10,693 bases of DNA, from the NCBI GenBank assembly GCA_002506425.1, contig DAXO01000084.1:2387-13079 (forward strand), given 5' to 3'. Each line of letters opens with the position of its first letter. Position 1 is the first letter of the stretch. The notes beneath the pieces are model-generated. The model had not been told where the DNA came from, made no database searches, and saw nothing but the letters and a program-made list of their open reading frames with translations. Shown here in pieces: positions 5,741 through 10,693 of the stretch. The DNA comes from Methanomassiliicoccaceae archaeon UBA480 (GTDB lineage: Archaea; Thermoplasmatota; Thermoplasmata; Methanomassiliicoccales; Methanomethylophilaceae). The translations under genes and the position numbers were made by a program.

Positions 5741-7399
5741 ATGCCAGTCATCAATTTCAAATACAGCGACCTCTGCACGATGCTGGGAGAGAAGGTGCCG
5801 GAGAAGACGCTGATCGACAGGATCCCGATGATCGGCGCCGATATGCACGAGACAGAAGGCGATTCCGATGACATGTCCGTCGAATTCTTCCCGGACCGTC
5901 CCGACCTCTACAGCGTCGAGGGGCTCGCAAGGGCCCTGAGGGCATTTCTGGACATCAAGCCGGGGATGCAGACGTATCCTGTCGGGGAGTCCGACGCGGA
6001 GGTCTTCATCGATCAGAAGGTCAAGTCCGTCCGTCCGTACTTCCTCTGCGGTATCGTCCGCGATGTCGAGGTCACAGACGAGTTCCTGAGATCCCTTATG
6101 GAGCTGCAAGAGAAGCTCCACATCACCATCGGAAGGAAGAGGAGCAAGCTAGCGATCGGCATCCACGATCTGTCGAAGGTCTCCGCTCCTTTCACCTACA
6201 CGCTGAGGGATCCGCACTCCGTCCGCTTCGTCCCGCTCGCGATGGAAGAGGAGATGGACATGGCCGAGATCCTCGAGAAGAACGAGAAGGGCAAGGAGTA
6301 CAGCAGGCTCCTCGAAGGCATGTCCGAATATCCGGTCATCCTAGATTCCGAGGGCAGGGTCCTCTCGTTCCCGCCGATCATCAACGGGAAGCTGACCACC
6401 GTGACTGTAGGTCACCACGACCTCTTCATCGATGTCACCGGCAACGACCGCAAGGCCGTCAAGGGCGCTCTAGACATAGTCGCTACCGCCATCGCGGAGC
6501 GCGGAGGAAGGATCGAGTCCGTCATCATGCACGACGGGGATGAAACATTCCGCTCCCCCGATCTGTCTCCGGAGGTCAGGAGCTTTTCCGTCTCCGCATG
6601 CGACAGGTTCCTAGGTCGCGAGCTGGGCCCGGAGGGCACGGTGGAATGTCTCAGGCGCATGGGCCTGGATGCGGAGGCCGAAGGAGACACAGTCACAGTC
6701 TCCATCCCGCCTGTCAGGCTGGATATCATGCACGATGTGGACATCTATGAGGATGTCGCTGTCGGCTTCGGTTTCGACAGGTTCGGAGGTCCGTACAGGG
6801 TCGAGCAGACGCCGGGTGCGCTCCTTCCGGAGACGGCATTCTCCGACAGCCTCAGGGATGTCATGATCGGACTGGGTTTCACAGAGGTATGCACCCTGAC
6901 GCTCAGCAATCAGAAGGAGGAGTTCGGCATCTCGGGGCTTCCCGAGCTGGATGTAGTCCGTGTCCTCAATCCCATCACGGAGGACCACACGTGCCTCCGC
7001 GCGTATCTGGCCCCCAGCCTGGTGAGGATTCTCAGGCACAACAAGCACCGCGATCTTCCACAGAGGATCTTCGAGATAGGATATGTCGTGAGGGACGGCG
7101 TCACGAGGCTGCACCTCTGCGCCATGGCGACCGCTTCCAAGGTCCCTTTCACCGAGGTCAAGTCCTGGACAGAATCCGTCCTCCGCGAGACAGGCGTCGA
7201 GTACACCCTCTCTGCCTGCGACTACGAGACATTCGTTCCCGGAAGGGGGGCGGAGATCGATTCCGACGGAAGGCGCATCGGCCTGTTCGGGGAGATGGCT
7301 CCGTCCGTGGTCGTCGGATACGGCATCACGCATCCCATCGGATTCTGCGAGATCGACCTCGAACCGATCATCTCCGGAAAGAAGGATACCCTTTTCTGA
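5741..7399 (+). CDS. pheT: Phenylalanine--tRNA ligase beta subunit
   Basis: The 552-residue protein is the beta chain of the alpha2-beta2 phenylalanyl-tRNA synthetase, in its short archaeal form without the N-terminal EMAP-like and C-terminal ferredoxin-fold anticodon domains of bacterial PheT. The N-terminal B1 region carries EFFPDRPDLYSVEG (48-61). The B3/B4 editing region spans about 90-270 (LSFPPIIN at 208-215, DVTGND at 231-236). The B5 DNA-binding-like domain spans about 280-348 with IPPVRLDIMHDVDIYED (322-338). The catalytic-like core fills the remainder, including LRAYLAPSLVRIL and RIFEIGYVV. Phenylalanine activation needs the alpha subunit, whose gene is not adjacent here. The start at 5741 is fixed by the TATA box and by the family's N-terminus. 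The peroxiredoxin gene follows 9 bp downstream and is probably cotranscribed. Confidence 0.97.
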   Translation: MPVINFKYSDLCTMLGEKVPEKTLIDRIPMIGADMHETEGDSDDMSVEFFPDRPDLYSVEGLARALRAFLDIKPGMQTYPVGESDAEVFIDQKVKSVRPYFLCGIVRDVEVTDEFLRSLMELQEKLHITIGRKRSKLAIGIHDLSKVSAPFTYTLRDPHSVRFVPLAMEEEMDMAEILEKNEKGKEYSRLLEGMSEYPVILDSEGRVLSFPPIINGKLTTVTVGHHDLFIDVTGNDRKAVKGALDIVATAIAERGGRIESVIMHDGDETFRSPDLSPEVRSFSVSACDRFLGRELGPEGTVECLRRMGLDAEAEGDTVTVSIPPVRLDIMHDVDIYEDVAVGFGFDRFGGPYRVEQTPGALLPETAFSDSLRDVMIGLGFTEVCTLTLSNQKEEFGISGLPELDVVRVLNPITEDHTCLRAYLAPSLVRILRHNKHRDLPQRIFEIGYVVRDGVTRLHLCAMATASKVPFTEVKSWTESVLRETGVEYTLSACDYETFVPGRGAEIDSDGRRIGLFGEMAPSVVVGYGITHPIGFCEIDLEPIISGKKDTLF

Positions 7400-7408
7400 G
7401 GCGAAGGC

Positions 7409-7929
7409 ATGGATGCAGGAGACAGATTCCCGGCATTCTCGCTCAAAGACGAGAACGACGAGCTCTTCGACAGCTCTGCGCTCGAGGGCATCAGGTATGT
7501 GATATACTTCTATCCGAAGGACGGCACACCCGGATGCACGAAAGAGGCGGAGTCCTTCTCCGCCGACTTCCCGCAGTTCATGCTGAGGAACATCCCTGTC
7601 ATCGGGGTCAGCAGGGATTCTCCCGAATCGCACAGGAGGTTCATCGACGGACACGGTCTGAAGGTGAAGCTCCTCAGCGATCCCGACCACAGGCTGATGG
7701 AGGAAGTCGGGGCCTGGGGCCCCAAGGTCTCCTATGGGAAGGAGACGGTGGGCGTCATCCGCTCCACCTTCCTCGTCGGGAAGGACGGCATCGTCGAGGC
7801 CGCATGGCGCAACGTCCGCGTGGACGGTCATGCGGACAAGGTCCTGGCCTCGGCCGTGTCTTTCTTCAAGAAGTCGCAGCGATGCATCCATGGCACGGAG
7901 CACATCGCCGGCATCGGCCAGAAGGCTGA
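7409..7929 (+). CDS. bcp: Bcp/PrxQ-type peroxiredoxin, stop codon missing
   Basis: The first 155 residues (7409-7873) form a complete thiol peroxidase of the Bcp/PrxQ group, which reduces peroxides in the cytosol. The active site is P36-x3-T40-x2-C43 (YPKDGTPGC) with R118 in GVIRSTFLV. The usual resolving Cys five residues after the first is a Glu, and no other Cys lies in the domain, so it would work as a 1-Cys enzyme needing an external thiol. The domain ends normally at HADKVLASAVSFFKK, but no stop follows. The literal frame runs to TAG at 8756-8758 as the antisense of etfA. The end given here (TGA 7927-7929) applies if one base is missing near 7870-7890; see the finding. The start is supported by GAGG at 7398-7401 with 7-nt spacing; the gene follows pheT by 9 bp. 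Confidence 0.85.
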
Positions 7930-8935
7930 GGTCGGCGAATCCGTGTATGGGCGCGGAAGCGTCGCTGTTCACAGCGATGATCTTCCCTGCACCGTTCATA
8001 CCCACACGGTGCTGGACGGCGCCCGATATCCCGAATGCGATGTAGACGTCGGGGGACACAATCCGTCCGGACAGGCCCACCTGGCGGGAGCGGGGCATCC
8101 ATCCCTTCTCCACGAGCGCGCGGGAGCAGCAGACCTCCGCATCCATCTTGGACGCGACCGATTCCGCCACTCCGATCAGAGAGCGGTCTTTGATGCCGTC
8201 TCCGAGAGCTATGAGAATGCGCGCCTTCGTTATGTCATCGTCGGGTTTCCCGGGGATGTCCTTCGCTATCGTCTTGATATCGTCGCCCGAATACTGCCAG
8301 TAGATGGCGGTCCCCTCGCCCTCCTTCTTCTCCGGCCTGGGGAAGGCACCCGGGCGGACGGTCGCCATCTGCGGGAACCCCACGCATGCGATATCGGCAA
8401 TCAGAGTCCCTCCGAAGGCGGGACGGGTGGCTATGAGCTTCCTTCCATCCATCCTGAGGTCTGTGCAATCAGCAGTCAGGCCGGCGTGAAGCGTTGCCGC
8501 AAGACGGGGAGCAACCTCGCGTCCCTTCTGCGTAGCCGGGAACAGTATGACTGCAGGCTCGGTGCGTGCAGCGATCTCGCCTATGCAGTCGGCGTACGCC
8601 TCGGGCATGTACGTCGTTTCGATCCTCTTGTCGCGGACGTGGTAGAGCGTATCTATCCCGTATCCGAAGAGCTCGGAGTACAGCGCTTTGATCTCCGGTC
8701 CTCCGAAGACCACTCCGAGCACACGGCCGTCGGTCATCTCGGAGGCTTTGGCTGCTAGTTCGGTGCTCGCGGCCGAAACGATCGGAACGCCGTCCTTCTC
8801 CTCCGTCTCGATGCATACCAGGGTGCCGTCGGCAGTGGATTGGTTTATGTCGTAGTGCCTTAGCATTCCGGGAGGCAGCCTGTCCGGGTCGCTGCTCGGG
8901 CATGTCGCGCATGATCCGCCTTCGCATCCGCTCAT
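7866..8935 (-). CDS. etfA: Electron transfer flavoprotein alpha subunit, stop codon missing
   Basis: About 356 residues make a complete ETF alpha chain, which with EtfB carries electrons between a flavin dehydrogenase and other carriers. Domain I includes ILFPATQKGREVAPRLA (~130-146), LTADCTDL and RPAFGGTLIADI (~171-182), then PQMATVRPG. The C-terminal FAD domain shows VGLSGRIVSPDVYIAFGISGAVQHR (286-310) and AVNSDASAPIHGFADL (321-336). TADCT and RPAFGG resemble ETFs of anaerobes, including bifurcating ones. Unusually, residues 1-14 hold C4, C9 and C12. The start overlaps the etfB stop (ATGA), with GAGGGGGAAG upstream. The protein should end near SLRLL, but the literal frame continues to TAG at 6611-6613, antisense to the peroxiredoxin and pheT. 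The end given assumes one missing base near 7869-7890, which puts TGA at 7866-7868 in frame. Confidence 0.88.
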
Positions 8936-9708
8936 GGCTTCCCCCTCGCTTCCTTTATTATGAATTCAGCAGCCAGCTTGGGGTCGGTGATCTCTATCTT
9001 CATATTCCTGCGGCCGTCCTTCACGGTTCTAGAGGATTCGATCTTCGTGAGCGAGCCTTTGATGCCGACCGAATACAGTCCGAGCCCGAGGTCGACGCGT
9101 CCCAGCTTGACTATCTCCGTTTTCGCGCCTCTGATGTATCCCTCGACGGACATGAGCGTTCCGCAGGCGTCGGCTTCGGCAAAGGAGACGACCGAACCTG
9201 CAGGCAATATGCACTCCCTTTCGAAGGTCCCGTAGTCCTGCTTCACGGACAGATTGCGGCCTTCGCGGGCGAGCTCCGTCGTGTAGCAGAACTGCTGAGC
9301 TCCGAGAAGACATGCGACCTCTGAGGGGACCTGCCCGGTGTCGCCGTCGACGGCCTGCCTTCCGAAGGCGTAGACATCCGCATCGGGAACGAACTTCTCG
9401 ATGAATGCGGCGAGGACGCGGGAGGTCGCCCAGGTGTCCGACCCAGCGAAATCCGGATCCGTCAGGAGATATGCCTTGTCCGCACCCAGGCCGATGCATC
9501 TCCTCAGAACTTCCTCGGCATGCGGAGGCCCCATCGAGACCGCGATGACCTCGTCCCCATCCCCCGCTATCGATAGGATCCTCATGAGTGCGTTCTCGCT
9601 ATAGGGATCCATTATCGCAGGCGCATCCGCCCTTCTGATCGATCCGTCATCTCCGGTCCTGACGTCCATGGTGTCCGGGACCTGCTTGACGGCTACGATG
9701 AACCTCAT
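8932..9708 (-). CDS. etfB: Electron transfer flavoprotein beta subunit
   Basis: This 258-residue protein is the partner of EtfA. The N-terminus MRFIVAVKQVPDT (1-13), the segment MDPYSENALMRIL (33-45), VSMGPPHAEEVLRRCIGLGADKAYLL (57-82) and FGRQAVDGDTGQVPSEVA (115-132) are the hallmarks of the family; the last forms part of the nucleotide/FAD site and in this form is typical of anaerobe and bifurcating ETFs. It holds FAD or AMP in the heterodimer (family knowledge). An upstream ATG at 9747 exists, but 9708 was chosen because the VAVKQVPDT N-terminus begins there and GGAGG at 9716-9720 lies 7 nt before it. The ATG overlaps the stop of the upstream oxidase gene (ATGA), and its own TGA overlaps the etfA start, so the three proteins are translationally coupled. 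Confidence 0.95.
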   Translation of the reverse strand: MRFIVAVKQVPDTMDVRTGDDGSIRRADAPAIMDPYSENALMRILSIAGDGDEVIAVSMGPPHAEEVLRRCIGLGADKAYLLTDPDFAGSDTWATSRVLAAFIEKFVPDADVYAFGRQAVDGDTGQVPSEVACLLGAQQFCYTTELAREGRNLSVKQDYGTFERECILPAGSVVSFAEADACGTLMSVEGYIRGAKTEIVKLGRVDLGLGLYSVGIKGSLTKIESSRTVKDGRRNMKIEITDPKLAAEFIIKEARGKP

Positions 9709-10693
9709 CTCGATTCCTCCAGTATGTTCCCGGGACAGAGGACCCATTTGGGATCCAGGGCTTCCTTCACCCTGCGGAGCTGCTCGATGCCTTCCTTGCC
9801 GTACACCAGCTCCATGTATCCGCGCTTGATCTTCCCGATGCCGTGCTCGGCGCTGGGGGATCCTCCGAGCTCGACAGCCTTCTCGGCCAGTTCGCCATAG
9901 GCTTCCTGCGCCTTCTCGAAATCCTCCATGGATTTCAGGATGATTTCGACATGGGGATGGTTGTTGCCTATATGTCCGAACACCACGTATTCCAGCCCTC
10001 TGGCGTCGAGTATCTCCCTGTAGGCGGACATCATCTCATCGGCGGCCTCGTCTGGTACGGACATGTCCGTGCCCATCTTGTGGATGGCGGGCATCTCCTC
10101 CTTCAGGGACGCCACGTATTCGAATATGGATCTGGGGATGGAATGGCGCATCTCCCTCATGCGTTCGCGATCCCTCCTCTCGTAGCCGCACCATGACCTA
10201 TCGATCCCTCCTCCGAGGGGACGGCAGATGCCGTCGAGTCTGAGCAGCTTGGATTCCAGCTCATCATCCATGGCTAGATCGAGGAACACCGCAGAGCAGG
10301 GGCTGTCCGGAAGGCCCGGTATCCTCAGTATCGCCGGGTCGCTCTCGCGCATCCTGCGGACCAGATCGATCGATCCGCGGTCCATGTATTCCAGGAACTC
10401 GGGGTCCAGCGACTTGTCCTTCTTGATTTCGCGGGCCGCTTCGAAGGCGTTCTCGTCCGGCAGGAACATTATCACCGAGAGAAGGGGATGCCACGGCGCC
10501 AGATACACGTCCGCCTCGGTGACGATGCCGAATATCCCTTCGGATCCGATGAAGAGGTCCACCAGATCCATGTCGTCGCAGAATCTGGGTCCCATGGCGT
10601 TCTTCACACGGTCGTTGAAGTCGTATTCCGGAAGCTCGACGGAATACAATTCCCTCCCGGCCGGGAACGTCAAACGCCTGCCTTCCGCCTTCA
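9705..10693 (-). CDS. GlcD-type FAD-linked oxidase (2-hydroxyacid dehydrogenase), partial (N-terminus beyond window)
   Basis: About 329 residues of the C-terminal part are visible; the frame is open to the right edge and no start is in the window. It belongs to the VAO/GlcD family of FAD-linked dehydrogenases (D-lactate, glycolate and related 2-hydroxyacids). The end of the FAD-binding domain shows LFIGSEGIFGIVTEADVYLAP. The substrate-cap domain carries FGHIGNNHPHVEI, the counterpart of the family's GHxGDGNxH metal/substrate motif, then SAEHGIGKIKRGYM and ALDPKWVLCPGNIL near the end (the family usually has LNPGKI). The last bases overlap the etfB start (ATGA), so dehydrogenase and ETF are made together, as in the lactate dehydrogenase-ETF complexes of anaerobes. 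The N/Q-rich change GDGN to GNNH and the missing N-terminus leave the substrate open; D-lactate is a plausible but unproven guess. Confidence 0.88.
   Translation of the reverse strand, partial: KAEGRRLTFPAGRELYSVELPEYDFNDRVKNAMGPRFCDDMDLVDLFIGSEGIFGIVTEADVYLAPWHPLLSVIMFLPDENAFEAAREIKKDKSLDPEFLEYMDRGSIDLVRRMRESDPAILRIPGLPDSPCSAVFLDLAMDDELESKLLRLDGICRPLGGGIDRSWCGYERRDRERMREMRHSIPRSIFEYVASLKEEMPAIHKMGTDMSVPDEAADEMMSAYREILDARGLEYVVFGHIGNNHPHVEIILKSMEDFEKAQEAYGELAEKAVELGGSPSAEHGIGKIKRGYMELVYGKEGIEQLRRVKEALDPKWVLCPGNILEESR
9716..9720 (-). promoter_or_regulatory. Shine-Dalgarno site of etfB inside the oxidase gene
   Basis: GGAGG on the minus strand, 7 nt before ATG 9708, is embedded in the last codons of the upstream oxidase (LEESR). 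It fixes the etfB start and shows that operon-internal genes here use ribosome binding sites, unlike the leaderless first genes. Confidence 0.75.

Noticed and set aside
5267..6121. 284-residue minus-strand frame over the end of HMG-CoA reductase and the start of pheT
   Set aside because: It is antisense to two certain genes, with no domain or promoter of its own.
6611..7865. C-terminal ~415-residue extension of the EtfA frame
   Set aside because: It is antisense to the peroxiredoxin and the 3' half of pheT in the codon-aligned phase, where long open frames are common in GC-rich coding DNA.
7874..8758. C-terminal ~295-residue extension of the peroxiredoxin frame
   Set aside because: It is the exact antisense of etfA, has no recognisable domain, and begins where the peroxiredoxin fold is already complete.
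1..10693. CRISPR array, insertion sequence, tRNA or rRNA
   Set aside because: No regularly spaced direct repeats, transposase motifs, terminal inverted repeats or cloverleaf-forming sequence were seen on either strand.

Overview
This window looks like a chromosomal segment of an archaeon, most likely of the Thermoplasmata and possibly a Methanomassiliicoccales-type methanogen. The support is archaeal-type housekeeping genes (the short ~550-residue archaeal PheRS beta subunit and a class I archaeal HMG-CoA reductase for isoprenoid lipids), TATA boxes about 25-28 nt upstream of several start codons with no ribosome binding site (leaderless first genes), and an anaerobe's gene set (rubrerythrin, Bcp peroxiredoxin, GlcD/ETF module). 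All nine genes whose stop can be read end in TGA or TAA and none in TAG, which fits a pyrrolysine-using lineage but does not prove it. The lineage call is an inference from content, not a database match.

Layout. 1-838 (-): 5' part of a secreted Ser/Thr-rich beta-type surface protein that runs off the left edge. 839-1115: divergent intergenic region. 1116-1409 (+): small winged-helix protein, facing rubrerythrin (1439-1978, -) across a hairpin. 2035-2670 (-): TPR protein upstream of rubrerythrin, divergent from a four-helix membrane protein (2757-3155, +). 3267-4406 (-): unrecognised eight-helix membrane protein with a cytosolic CxxC tail, divergent from HMG-CoA reductase (4490-5644, +) over a shared palindromic TATA box. 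5741-7399 (+): pheT, followed 9 bp later by a Bcp-type peroxiredoxin (from 7409). From the right edge leftward (-): a GlcD-type FAD oxidase, etfB and etfA, joined by two ATGA overlaps, clearly one operon. It looks like an ETF-coupled 2-hydroxyacid (lactate-like) dehydrogenase, possibly electron-bifurcating.

The most unusual point is where the peroxiredoxin and etfA converge (about 7860-7930). Both proteins reach their normal family length there, but neither has a stop codon in frame. The peroxiredoxin frame runs on to 8758 through the antisense of etfA, and the etfA frame runs on to 6611 through the antisense of the peroxiredoxin and pheT. One extra base at about 7869-7890 would restore a stop to both at once (TGA at 7866-7868 on the minus strand, TGA at 7927-7929 on the plus strand), so a single 1-nt deletion or sequence error explains both run-ons most simply.

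Transcription signals show a pattern: first genes of units (TPR protein, 4-TM protein, 8-TM protein, pheT) appear leaderless, while genes inside operons (peroxiredoxin, etfB, etfA) and rubrerythrin carry Shine-Dalgarno-like sequences. No tRNA, rRNA, CRISPR array, insertion sequence or convincing new multi-gene defence system was seen.
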